A stretch of DNA of 52,886 nt from Bacteroidota bacterium (GTDB lineage: Bacteria > Bacteroidota > Bacteroidia > JABEUT01): NCBI GenBank assembly GCA_021823405.1, contig JAKAOA010000005.1, positions 1 to 52,886 of the forward strand. The letters are read 5' to 3'. Shown here in pieces: positions 42,824-51,558 of the stretch (its first letter is position 1; each line of letters opens with the position of its first letter). The notes below the pieces were generated by a model. The model made no database searches and had not been told where the DNA came from. It saw nothing but the letters and a program-made list of their open reading frames with translations. The translations under genes and the position numbers were made by a program.

Positions 42824-43528
42824 TTACGCTTCTGTTTTTTCTACTTTTTTAGCAACGGCATCCGCTACCAGGGCCATCACTTTCTTTAGTATGTCGAGCT
42901 TGTTTTTATAAGTAGCCTTGAGCTGGGCTTCAAGTTCCTGCTTATAGCTTCCTTCTACCCATTCTATAAGGGTCGGGAAGCTATAGTCAAGGTATATGAC
43001 CGGGCAGAGGCGTTTATAATAATGATAGGCTTGCAACTCTTCATGCAGTTTTACATTTATAAACCTCTCTATATCAGGAAAAAGTTTACGGGCTGCCATA
43101 TAAAGCCTGTCCACCGTTGCACGGGGTTCGGAAAAGTTAATCACGGGAAGGAGCATATCGTTGGTCTTTAATATACTTGCTCTCAATTTGGGCTTAAGAT
43201 AGTGCTCTACAGCCTCCTCTATGGAGGTCGAATAAAGCTCGTACTTTTGTTTTAGCCCTTTCATGTCATAGTCCCCTTCTATACGGGAAGATTCGTAGTG
43301 TATGATTTTGCACAGTATCTTTTCCTCAAAGCCCATCAATCCCTTCTTTACTTTATCCAGGCTCTCATAATACACCCCGTACTTGCTTTTGAGTTGCATG
43401 TTCCTGCGGTTATAGGTGAGCTGTATATAAAGGGGGTAGTATTTCTTTCCTTTCTCCCCTGTAGCTCCCTCCAGCAGCCTGTTGAGGTAGAACTTCACCG
43501 TTATTTTTTTCTCCTTTTTCATATCCAA
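42824..43528 (-). CDS. Protein resembling a stand-alone integrase arm-binding domain
   Basis: 234 residues. The first 65 ('KITVKFYLNRLLEGATGEKG', 'KYYPLYIQLTYNRRNMQLKS') look like the arm-type DNA-binding domain at the N terminus of Bacteroidota tyrosine recombinases. The remaining 170 residues lack the R-H-x-x-R-Y catalytic residues and read as a helical region of unknown kind. It is the first gene of the leftward array, so it may bind DNA as a regulator or as a recombination accessory factor. Confidence 0.6.
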   Translation of the reverse strand: MDMKKEKKITVKFYLNRLLEGATGEKGKKYYPLYIQLTYNRRNMQLKSKYGVYYESLDKVKKGLMGFEEKILCKIIHYESSRIEGDYDMKGLKQKYELYSTSIEEAVEHYLKPKLRASILKTNDMLLPVINFSEPRATVDRLYMAARKLFPDIERFINVKLHEELQAYHYYKRLCPVIYLDYSFPTLIEWVEGSYKQELEAQLKATYKNKLDILKKVMALVADAVAKKVEKTEA

Positions 43529-43805
43529 TGGGGCGCAAATATATAAATGTTATTATAAATACATATATATAAGAACGTTTATTTTATCAAAAAGTTGGGC
43601 GGGATAGTAAAAAAATCAGGTCATCCTTAGCAAGTGACTGAAAATCAATAAAATTATTTTTAGTCAGATGGGGTATAAAAATGAATGCCCCTAATACTAA
43701 GGAATTAGAAAAGAAGAAACTGAGCCTAATGAATATAACTAAGTACAGGGCAATTTAAAACACCTATATCGAAGGGCCCATGAAGGAACTTTGCAGAAAA
43801 ATAAT

Positions 43806-44024
43806 ATGAAACAGGATAAAATTCAAGCCACACAAATTGAAATCAGGTGTTATTCCGTAAAAGAATTGGCCACTTTATATCAGTTAAGCGGAAAAACGAT
43901 GAAGAAATTGATTGCTGAATTTGCACCAGACATCGGCAAAAGAGTTGGCCATTGCTACACGCCCAAGCAAGTGAGAGTCATTTTTGATGAAATAGGCATC
44001 CCCGGTACCATAAACCTGAATTAA
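43806..44024 (+). CDS. Small helix-turn-helix-like protein
   Basis: 72 residues from the ATG at 43806 (the track uses a TTG upstream). 'CYSVKELATLYQLSGKTMKK' reads like a MerR/DUF4248-type DNA-binding helix pair, and 'YTPKQVRVIFDEIGIPG' is the usual close of such small Bacteroidota proteins. It precedes istA in the same direction by about 130 bases. Whether it belongs to the insertion sequence or to the island is unclear. Confidence 0.6.
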   Translation: MKQDKIQATQIEIRCYSVKELATLYQLSGKTMKKLIAEFAPDIGKRVGHCYTPKQVRVIFDEIGIPGTINLN

Positions 44025-44152
44025 CCATTCCAAATCAGGAATAATCTGGCAAAATCCATCCTATTTCGTCCTTTTTAAGCCAAATCGCTCCAAATCCGGA
44101 AATGAACCTAATGACCTGTTGTTTATTTGCAGCCCGCAAAAAAATAAACGAC

Positions 44153-45676
44153 ATGAGTAACATCCGGCATATACTTCGCCTTCACACACAAGGCGTAGGT
44201 TTTTTTGAGATTATACGGCAAACCAGCATTTCACGCACTACTTTGAGAAAGCACATTAACGACTTTAAAGGGAGTGGATTAAGCTTTGAAGATATAAACG
44301 AGTTAAGTGATGCCGACTTAGAAGAACTATTTCAGAAGCCGGAAGAAAGACCCGTTGATATAGTGCTGCAAAAGCTCCTTGAACTATTTCCTGCAATGGA
44401 TAGAGAGTTAAAACGAAGAGGGGTGACCAGAATGACACTGTGGCAGGAGTATATCAAAAATTACCCGGATGGCTATGGATATAGCAGGTTTAACCGCTAC
44501 TTCAAGAAATGGAAAGAGCAGGCAAAACCCGTAATGCATAAAGAGCATGTGGCAGGAGATAAGATGTACATAGACTTCGCCGGTCAGAAATTATCCTTTA
44601 TTGACCCGGCTACAGGAACAGTACAGCCCGTTGAGGTTTTTGTGGCTATTCTCGGTGCAAGCCAGCTTACTTATGTGGAAGCTGTGATGACACAAAAGAA
44701 AGAAGACTTTATCCCGGCATGTGAGAACGCTTTGCATTTTTTCGGCGGCGTTCCCGGTGCTATTGTTTGCGATAATTTGCGCGCAGCCGTAAAAAAGGTA
44801 AGCAGGTATGAACCTTCCATAAATGAAACCTTTTTTGATTTTGGCGAACATTACAATACTGCCATATTACCTGCAAGAGTGCGTAAGCCCACTGATAAAG
44901 CTCCGGTAGAAATAGCCATCAGGATAATATACAGCCGTATTTATGCCAAATTAAGAGACCAAACATATAATTCACTCAAAGAATTAAATAAAGCTATTTG
45001 GGATGCTTTGGAAGAGCATAATAATCAAATTATTACAGGCAACGAATATAGCCGCTGGCAACTGTTCAGAGACAGAGAAAAGGCCGCCCTTTTGCCTTTA
45101 CCTTTATTACGCTATGAGTTTAAGAAGCAGGCTTATATTACCGTACCTAAGAACGGCCATATTCGCTTATCAGCCGATAAACATCATTACAGCGTACCTT
45201 ATAACTTCATCGGTAAAAGCATTAAGGTGCTATATTCCAATGAAGATGTCGAAATGTTTTACAATTATGAAAGGATTGCCTTTCACAAGCGGGATAGAAC
45301 CCCATATACATATACTACTGTTAATAAACATCTATTCCCGGCATACCGTTTTACAGCGGAACTGGTATCCGACCGCTTTGTTACGCTCGCCGAAAGTATC
45401 CATCCGGATGTTACGCGGTATATAGGAAAAATTCTTGAAAGCCAGCGCCACAGAGACCAGGCTTACAGAATATGCACAGGTGTTCTTGATTTCGCCAAAA
45501 AGGTAGGTAATGACAGGCTTACTAAAGCTTGCCAGAGAGCTGAAAACTGCGGCATATACAGCTACAGAATTATAAAAAAGATACTGGAACAGGGACTGGA
45601 TATGTGCGATAATGAGGATGAGAAGCTGAAAATGCCTGAACACAACAACATACGTGGCAAAGAATATTATCAATAA
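44153..45676 (+). CDS. istA: IS21-family transposase IstA
   Basis: About 507 residues from the preferred ATG (the track adds 17 residues from 44102). The N-terminal HTH is 'ILRLHTQGVGFFEIIRQTSI'. The DDE core begins 'EHVAGDKMYIDFAGQKLSFI' with the first Asp, 'GGVPGAIVCDNLRAAVKKVS' with the second, and a Glu in 'KAPVEIAIRIIYSRIY'. The C-terminal domain has 'KHHYSVPYNFIGKSIKVLYS'. It moves the element together with IstB. It appears uninterrupted. Confidence 0.95.
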   Translation: MSNIRHILRLHTQGVGFFEIIRQTSISRTTLRKHINDFKGSGLSFEDINELSDADLEELFQKPEERPVDIVLQKLLELFPAMDRELKRRGVTRMTLWQEYIKNYPDGYGYSRFNRYFKKWKEQAKPVMHKEHVAGDKMYIDFAGQKLSFIDPATGTVQPVEVFVAILGASQLTYVEAVMTQKKEDFIPACENALHFFGGVPGAIVCDNLRAAVKKVSRYEPSINETFFDFGEHYNTAILPARVRKPTDKAPVEIAIRIIYSRIYAKLRDQTYNSLKELNKAIWDALEEHNNQIITGNEYSRWQLFRDREKAALLPLPLLRYEFKKQAYITVPKNGHIRLSADKHHYSVPYNFIGKSIKVLYSNEDVEMFYNYERIAFHKRDRTPYTYTTVNKHLFPAYRFTAELVSDRFVTLAESIHPDVTRYIGKILESQRHRDQAYRICTGVLDFAKKVGNDRLTKACQRAENCGIYSYRIIKKILEQGLDMCDNEDEKLKMPEHNNIRGKEYYQ

Positions 45677-45705
45677 TAGTATTAACTCCTTAAAACAAAA
45701 ACAAC

Positions 45706-46443
45706 ATGAATGAATCAACGTTAGAAAAAATGAAAAAGATGAAGCTCTTTGGTATGCACAATGCTTTTAAAACCAGCATTGAATCAGGCAAGACCGAAGA
45801 TTATACATCGGATGAAATGGTTGGCTACCTTATCGGTTCGGAATGGGATGACCGACACAATCGCAGTATAGCCCGACAGCTTAAGAACGCTAAATTCCGG
45901 TATAAAGCATCAATGGAAGAGCTTAATTATGCTACTGACCGAAATCTCGACAAAAACCAAATCATGCGTTTAGGCGAGTGTACGTTTTTAAATAAGCATG
46001 AGAATGTCCTGATTACGGGCAGCACAGGCATAGGCAAAAGTTACATTGCATCGGCTTTAGGTCATCAGGCATGCAGTATGGGATACAGGGTAATGTATCA
46101 TAATACCGCCAAATTGATGGGTAAACTCAAAATTGCGAAGGGAGAAGGCTCTTATGTCAGGGAAATAGCAAAAATAGAACGCCAGAATCTTTTGATACTG
46201 GATGATTTCGGCTTGCAACCATTTGACAGCCAGAGCAGGGCCATACTTATGGAAATAATTGAAGACAGGCATGGCAATGCCTCAACCATTATTACCTCCC
46301 AGGTTCCCGTAAAGGAATGGTATGATATAATTGGTGAGCAAACCGTAGCGGATGCCATAATGGACAGGATAATTCATCAGGCGCACAGGCTTGAAATAAA
46401 AGGCGAGTCCATGCGAAAGAAGATTGCGAAATTGGCAGCATAA
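45706..46443 (+). CDS. istB: IS21-family transposition ATPase IstB
   Basis: AAA+ ATPase of 245 residues that chooses the target and activates IstA. Walker A is 'ITGSTGIGKSYIASAL' near residue 104; Walker B is 'NLLILDDFGLQPFD' near 163; sensor region 'NASTIITSQVPVKEWYDIIG' near 193. 'IMDRIIHQAHRLEIKGESMRK' closes the family pattern. It starts 29 bases after istA. A strong terminator follows 20 bases after its stop. Confidence 0.96.
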   Translation: MNESTLEKMKKMKLFGMHNAFKTSIESGKTEDYTSDEMVGYLIGSEWDDRHNRSIARQLKNAKFRYKASMEELNYATDRNLDKNQIMRLGECTFLNKHENVLITGSTGIGKSYIASALGHQACSMGYRVMYHNTAKLMGKLKIAKGEGSYVREIAKIERQNLLILDDFGLQPFDSQSRAILMEIIEDRHGNASTIITSQVPVKEWYDIIGEQTVADAIMDRIIHQAHRLEIKGESMRKKIAKLAA

Positions 46444-46464
46444 AGTGAATTCTAAAAAGTAAGA

Positions 46465-46488
46465 GAGGGGATACAACTGTGTCCCCTC
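46465..46488 (+). terminator. Terminator after istB
   Basis: GAGGGGATAC and GTGTCCCCTC form a ten-base stem (one G-T pair) around AACT, extended by A-T pairs outside, then TTTATTTAT. It should stop istAB transcripts and shield the hsdM operon. Confidence 0.75.
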
Positions 46489-46579
46489 TTTATTTATAGG
46501 AATTCCGTTCTATTACGAAACAAACATCGGTTTTATTTTGTAATTTTCGCATCCTTATTTTAGCTAACCTACCATTGCA

Positions 46580-48151
46580 ATGGCAAAACAAAAAGAGATA
46601 AAGGAAGAGCCGCTTGAGAAAAAACTATGGAAAGCTGCCGATAAGCTCCGTAAAAACATGGATGCTGCCGAATACAAACATGTAGTATTGGGCTTGATTT
46701 TTTTAAAATACATATCGGATGCCTTTGAAGAACTGTACCAAAAGCTGGTATTACTGAAAAAAGGTGGAGCCGACCCCGAAGATAAAAATGAGTATGTAGC
46801 TGAAAAAGTGTTTTATGTGCCGCCTTCTGCAAGGTGGCAATGGATACAGGGCAGGGCTAAGTTGCCTACCATTGGCAAGGATATTGACGAGGCTATGGAT
46901 ACCATTGAAAAGGATAATCCCTCGTTACGTGGCGTATTACCGAAAGTATATGCACAGGAAAAACTGGATAAAGGCAGCCTCGGCGGGCTTATTGACTTAA
47001 TAAGCACTGCCGTGCTGGGGACTAAAGAGGCTCAAAGTAAGGATATATTGGGCAAGGTTTACGAATATTTTTTAGGCGAGTTTGCACTGGCAGAAGGTAA
47101 AAAGGGAGGCCAGTTCTATACCCCTGCAAGCGTGGTAAAATTATTGGTAGAAATGCTTGAGCCATATGAAGGCAGGGTGTTTGACCCATGTTGTGGTAGC
47201 GGCGGTATGTTTGTGCAAAGTGAAAAGTTTATCAAAGTGCACCAAGACCATTATAAAAAGAACAACGGTAAAAAACTATCCCTTAACCCTGCCGACCATA
47301 TCTCTATTTACGGGCAGGAAAGCAACCAAACTACATGGCGGCTGGCTAAAATGAACCTTGCCATACGGGGTATTGACAGCAGCAATGTTAAATGGAACAA
47401 CGAGGGCAGCTTTTTGAATGATGCTCATAAGGACTTAAAAGCAGATTACATACTTGCCAATCCTCCGTTTAATGACAGCGACTGGAGCGGTGAACTATTA
47501 CAGAAGGATGCTCGCTGGCAATATGGTGTACCGCCTGCCGGAAATGCTAACTATGCCTGGATACAGCACTTTCTGTACCATTTAGCCCCGAATGGGCAGG
47601 CTGGTTTTGTTTTATCCAAAGGCTCACTTACCACTAATACTACAGGAGAGGGTGAAATACGCAAGGCTTTGGTGGAAAATGATTTGATAGACTGCATTGT
47701 AAACCTGCCCACCAAACTATTTTTAAATACACAGATACCCGCCTGTTTGTGGTTTTTAAAACGGAATAAAAAGGAACGTAAGGGCGAAATATTGTTTATC
47801 GATGCCCGTAATCTGGGGTATTTAGTAAACCGCCGCAACCGTAATTTAAGCAATGAGGATATTGCACAGGTTGCCAATACATACCATTACTGGCGTACAA
47901 AAAGCAAGGATTATGTTGATGTGGCTGGCTTTTGCAAAAGCGTAACACTTGACGAGGTAAAAACTCTGAATTATGTTGTTACACCTGGCAGGTATGTTGG
48001 TTTGCCTGATGATGAGGATGATTTTAATTTTACTGAACGTTTTACAAGCTTAAAGGCAGAATTGGAAAAGCAAATGGCTGAAGAGGCTGAATTGAATAAA
48101 CGCATAGTGCAAAATCTAAAAAAAATTCAGTATGAGCCTATTGCTAAGTAA
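46580..48151 (+). CDS. hsdM: Type I restriction-modification methyltransferase subunit
   Basis: A 523-residue N6-adenine methyltransferase subunit. The HsdM N-terminal domain covers about 10-150 ('[20 protein letters not shown]'). The catalytic domain has '[17 protein letters not shown]' near 176, SAM motif '[18 protein letters not shown]' near 198 and catalytic '[15 protein letters not shown]' near 287. It acts with HsdS for sequence recognition. It looks intact. It is followed by a 226-base gap with two hairpins, an Abi gene and the broken hsdS. Confidence 0.96.
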   Translation: MAKQKEIKEEPLEKKLWKAADKLRKNMDAAEYKHVVLGLIFLKYISDAFEELYQKLVLLKKGGADPEDKNEYVAEKVFYVPPSARWQWIQGRAKLPTIGKDIDEAMDTIEKDNPSLRGVLPKVYAQEKLDKGSLGGLIDLISTAVLGTKEAQSKDILGKVYEYFLGEFALAEGKKGGQFYTPASVVKLLVEMLEPYEGRVFDPCCGSGGMFVQSEKFIKVHQDHYKKNNGKKLSLNPADHISIYGQESNQTTWRLAKMNLAIRGIDSSNVKWNNEGSFLNDAHKDLKADYILANPPFNDSDWSGELLQKDARWQYGVPPAGNANYAWIQHFLYHLAPNGQAGFVLSKGSLTTNTTGEGEIRKALVENDLIDCIVNLPTKLFLNTQIPACLWFLKRNKKERKGEILFIDARNLGYLVNRRNRNLSNEDIAQVANTYHYWRTKSKDYVDVAGFCKSVTLDEVKTLNYVVTPGRYVGLPDDEDDFNFTERFTSLKAELEKQMAEEAELNKRIVQNLKKIQYEPIAK

Positions 48152-48160
48152 AGAAAAACA

Positions 48161-48187
48161 AATTGTCGTATCACTGTCACGACAATT
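48161..48187. terminator. Hairpin after hsdM
   Basis: AATTGTCGT and ACGACAATT pair over nine bases around a nine-base loop, ten bases after the hsdM stop, followed by an A-rich stretch instead of T. It could limit read-through to the Abi gene or protect the hsdM transcript. Confidence 0.4.
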
Positions 48188-48276
48188 AAAAATATAAAGT
48201 ATTGGGCAAACCCGGATAAAAATCAGTTAAGTATGCGGTACTGAAATAATGAAGTTGAACCTTATAAAAACAAAAA

Positions 48277-48310
48277 CCCGGAAGCTTGAATTTCTTCAGG
48301 GGCTTCCGGG
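48277..48310 (-). terminator. Terminator-like hairpin pointing left
   Basis: CCCGGAAGC and GCTTCCGGG pair over nine bases. On the minus strand the stem is followed by TTTTTGTTTTTA, a good U tract, yet no minus-strand gene lies upstream. On the plus strand no T run follows. Confidence 0.55.
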
Positions 48311-48377
48311 AACTATATTCTGAATGCAAATATAATACAAAAATGAATACAAAACACATACAAAAGAGAGAGGGGAT

Positions 48378-49058
48378 ATGATTTTTAGTGATTTTCAGCA
48401 GATAATGTCTTCGGCAAGGATGAGCAGGTACCTCAATGCTTGCGGAGGGAATACCCGGAAAGCAATGACATTATATCGTCTGAACCTGAAGTTATCACAG
48501 GAGCTGTTTACCATAGTTAGTTGCCTTGAAATTGCATTACGGAATGCTATTGATAAGCATTATACAGTGCTTAAAGGGAATGATTGGTTAAGGGATGCTG
48601 CGAGGCCCGGAGGTATGTTTAGTAATAGACAATGTGGTAAAACCCCATATATTATTGCTGCCGGAGAAAGGAAATTGACTATATATTCTCATTCAAAATT
48701 GATTACCGAGATGGATTTCGGTTTTTGGAGGTATGTGTTCGCAAGGCATCAGTTTCACGCTGGAGGACAATCGTTACTCGCAATTTTTCCTTCAAAACCA
48801 ATAAGTACCCCAACTGTAAATTATAATAACACATACGTATTTGATGAATTGGAGAAAATAAATAATATGCGAAATAGGCTGGCTCACCACGAACCAGTAT
48901 GTTTTTTGATTAATAATCATACAAAAGATACAACCTATGCAAGGCAACACTATGCACTAATGCTACAGTTTTTTCAATGGATGAATATTGATGAGGCTGC
49001 CCTGCTTTACGGAATAGACCACATAAATGAAATTTGTAACAGAATTGATGCTTTGTAA
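48378..49058 (+). CDS. Abi_2-like abortive-infection protein with HEPN motif
   Basis: A 226-residue protein of the AbiD/AbiF (Abi_2) type. The first part has 'QIMSSARMSRYLNACGGNTR' and 'LFTIVSCLEIALRNAIDKHY', the middle 'EMDFGFWRYVFARHQFHAGG', and near residue 165 'KINNMRNRLAHHEPV', the R-N-x-x-x-H HEPN ribonuclease motif. HEPN proteins of this kind cleave RNA in some defence systems; for this one it is inferred. It sits between hsdM and hsdS in the same direction; hsdS starts two bases after its stop, so they are co-transcribed. Confidence 0.85.
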   Translation: MIFSDFQQIMSSARMSRYLNACGGNTRKAMTLYRLNLKLSQELFTIVSCLEIALRNAIDKHYTVLKGNDWLRDAARPGGMFSNRQCGKTPYIIAAGERKLTIYSHSKLITEMDFGFWRYVFARHQFHAGGQSLLAIFPSKPISTPTVNYNNTYVFDELEKINNMRNRLAHHEPVCFLINNHTKDTTYARQHYALMLQFFQWMNIDEAALLYGIDHINEICNRIDAL

Positions 49059-49059
49059 A

Positions 49060-50210
49060 ATGAGCCAATGGAAGGAATATAAATTAGGGGATTTAACAGA
49101 ACTTGTAACTAAAGGAACTACGCCAACAACAGTAGGTGGTAAGTTTATTGAAAAGGGTATTAATTTTATTAAGTCTGAGGCTGTAGGTTACGATGGACGA
49201 ATTGATAAATCTACTTTTGTTTTTATTGATGATGCTACACATGCAAGGCTTAGACGTTCCCAATTGGAAAAGGACGATATTCTATTTTCAATGGCAGGCA
49301 TTTTTCTTGGGAAGAATGCACTTGTTACGGAAGATATGCTTCCAGCAAATACTAATCAGGCACTTGCAATTATAAGGTTAAATAAACAAATATCACTCCC
49401 GAAGTACGTTCACTACTACTTGCGCCAAAAGAGCATAATTGATTTAGTGAATAATATGTCAGGGCAATCTGCTCAGCCTAACATCAATTTTGAGGAGATT
49501 AAAAGCATTGCAATTTCACTCCCTTCAATCCCTGAACAAACCGCCATTGCCGAAGTATTAAGAAGCCTTGATGATAAAATAGATTTACTCCACCGCCAAA
49601 ATAAAACATTGGAAGCATTGGCAGAAACGCTGTTTAGGCAGTGGTTTGTGGAGGGAAATGGCAATGAAAGAAAAGAAAAGATAGGAAGCGTTATTGAATT
49701 TGCAAAAGGAAGAAAACCTAATGAGGTTTTTGAAAATTATTTTGAGGGGTTCCTCAACTCTTAATTGAAAACTTTGATAATGGGAGAGCTCTTTATACAA
49801 GACCAGATGGTATGCTTGTAGCAAAAGAAAAAGATTTATTAATGGTTATGGATGGCGCAAGTTCAGGCAGGACAGAAATCGGATACACAGGTGCTGTTGG
49901 CTCAACTATTGGGTTGCTTAAACCCCTAAATAGCTTTAATTACCCCCTGTTTCTGTATCAGTTTCTTAAAACGAATGAAAACTATATAAAAGATAATACA
50001 ACAGGTTCAGCAATTCCGCATGCAGACAAAGCATTAATACTTGATTTGGAATTTTACTTTTCAAATGAATTACAAATACAAGAATTTGAAATACTTATGC
50101 AAGGATGGTTTGATAAAAAACAATTAAACAATATCCAAATCCGCACCCTAACGCAACTGCGCGATACTTTGTTGCCTAAGCTGATGAGCGGCAAAGTGAG
50201 GGTAAATTAA
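49060..50210 (+). pseudogene. hsdS: Type I specificity subunit, frameshifted
   Basis: Two ORFs of the track together give one HsdS of about 383 residues. TRD1 starts 'SQWKEYKLGDLTELVTKGTT'; the central conserved helix is 'LDDKIDLLHRQNKTLEALAE'. TRD2 begins in frame 1 and is cut at 'YFEGFLNS'; in frame 0 it continues 'PQLLIENFDNGRALYTRPDG' and ends 'TLLPKLMSGKVRV'. The break is a one-base loss near 49750-49754 (GGGGTTCCTC; an extra C would restore it). As written, a truncated HsdS with only TRD1 and the spacer helix is made. Start at 49060 is two bases after the Abi stop. Confidence 0.88.
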
Positions 50211-50220
50211 AAGAATATAT

Positions 50221-51558
50221 ATGGAATTTTTCGGCATAGATTGGAATGAAAAGCACATTCTGAAAACAAACACAAAACTTGTTTGCACTTCTGATATTGG
50301 AAAAATCAATGCAGAAGAATTGAAAAAAGAGGTTGAACCTTGGCTCTCAGCTATTTTTCAAAGTGAACATTTGTCATTGCTCATTGGGACAGGTTTAACA
50401 AGTGCAGTTTCTTTTACATCTGGCGTAATCCCTCAAGAAATGTCACGGCTTGCCCTTACTGACGGACTTAGAGATAAGATTAAGAACAAGGCGGATGCAA
50501 CAGCAAAAAAAATGAATCGTGGCGCGGCAAATATTGAAGATGATATTCGTATTGCATTAGAACTGATTAATGGTTTAAAAATCCTTGATGATGAACGCCA
50601 CACAGGTTTAGAAGCAGAACTCAATACAGAACTTCTTGCTTTTATACAGGCAATTCTTAAAACGGAGAGAGATTTTATGGCTAAATTGAAAGCAGATGAT
50701 GAAAAAGGAATCTTGGCTTTTAAGTTGCTTAATAGTTTTATTCTAAGTTTTACAAGCAGAGCAGCATCAAGAGAACGACTTAATCTGTTTACAACCAATT
50801 ATGACAGATTTATTGAATTGGCTTGTGATGAAACTGGCGTATTGCTTTTGGATAGGTTTAAAGGAAAGATTCAGCCAATATTCCGAAATACACGTCTTGA
50901 ATTAGATTATCATTATAATCCGCCTGGTATAAGAGGTGAACCCCGATATGTTGAAGGTGTTGCAAGAATTACAAAACTTCACGGGTCAATTGACTGGAAA
51001 TTTACAGTAGACAAAATTATCAGGTCACTTTTACCCTTTGGTGCAGAAGATAACCATCCTGAAATACCAAAAAATGTTACAGAGCAGGTAGTTATTTATC
51101 CTAATTCTTCTAAAGATATTGAAACGGCATTTTATCCATACGCTGAATTATTCCGTGATTTCTCGTCATCAATTTGCCAGCCAAATTCGGTAATCATTAC
51201 TTATGGTTACGGCTTTGGTGATAGTCACATTAACAGGGTTATTGAGGACATGCTCACCATACCGTCAACTCATTTGGTTGTGATAGCTTGGGATAGAAAT
51301 TATGCAAAAGAAGGAGAAGCTGTTAACTTTGGTGCATCAAGAGATCGCATTGTATATTTTTTGGAAGATAAAAATTCTGCACAATGCACATTATTGGTAG
51401 GCGAACATTTTGCTGACCTGAAAAACCTTGTTGAGTTTTATTTACCCAAGTCGGCTATTGACCGCTTGACAGTTAAAATGCAAAAACTGAAAGATAACAG
51501 AGGCGACCGGAACAAGGGTGATGAAGATTCAGGAAACGAAAATAAAGGTGAGAAATGA
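50221..51558 (+). CDS. SIR2-domain defence protein
   Basis: A 445-residue SIR2-like protein. 'SLLIGTGLTSAV' near residue 52 corresponds to the NAD-binding Gly-rich loop; 'LFTTNYDRFIELA' near 189 holds the conserved Asn193; 'ITKLHGSIDW' near 250 holds the catalytic-type His254; 'VIITYGYGFGDSHINRV' near 324 is the usual SIR2_2 close. A helical insert covers about 75-185 and a charged tail about 425-445. In known systems this pairs with HerA and depletes NAD upon phage attack. Its TGA overlaps the herA ATG. It lies ten bases after hsdS. Confidence 0.92.
   Translation: MEFFGIDWNEKHILKTNTKLVCTSDIGKINAEELKKEVEPWLSAIFQSEHLSLLIGTGLTSAVSFTSGVIPQEMSRLALTDGLRDKIKNKADATAKKMNRGAANIEDDIRIALELINGLKILDDERHTGLEAELNTELLAFIQAILKTERDFMAKLKADDEKGILAFKLLNSFILSFTSRAASRERLNLFTTNYDRFIELACDETGVLLLDRFKGKIQPIFRNTRLELDYHYNPPGIRGEPRYVEGVARITKLHGSIDWKFTVDKIIRSLLPFGAEDNHPEIPKNVTEQVVIYPNSSKDIETAFYPYAELFRDFSSSICQPNSVIITYGYGFGDSHINRVIEDMLTIPSTHLVVIAWDRNYAKEGEAVNFGASRDRIVYFLEDKNSAQCTLLVGEHFADLKNLVEFYLPKSAIDRLTVKMQKLKDNRGDRNKGDEDSGNENKGEK

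Larger units (their letters stand above)
44102..46443 (+). mobile_element. IS21-family insertion sequence (coding core)
   Basis: An istA-istB pair in the order and spacing typical of IS21 elements. Both genes look intact. I could not find convincing terminal inverted repeats or target duplications on either side, so only the coding core is given. The outer limits probably lie within 43.55-44.10 kb and 46.45-46.58 kb. Confidence 0.85.

Noticed and set aside
43550-46580. Terminal inverted repeats of the IS21 element
   Set aside because: Both flanks compared by eye in inverted orientation; no convincing pair, so ends are left open.
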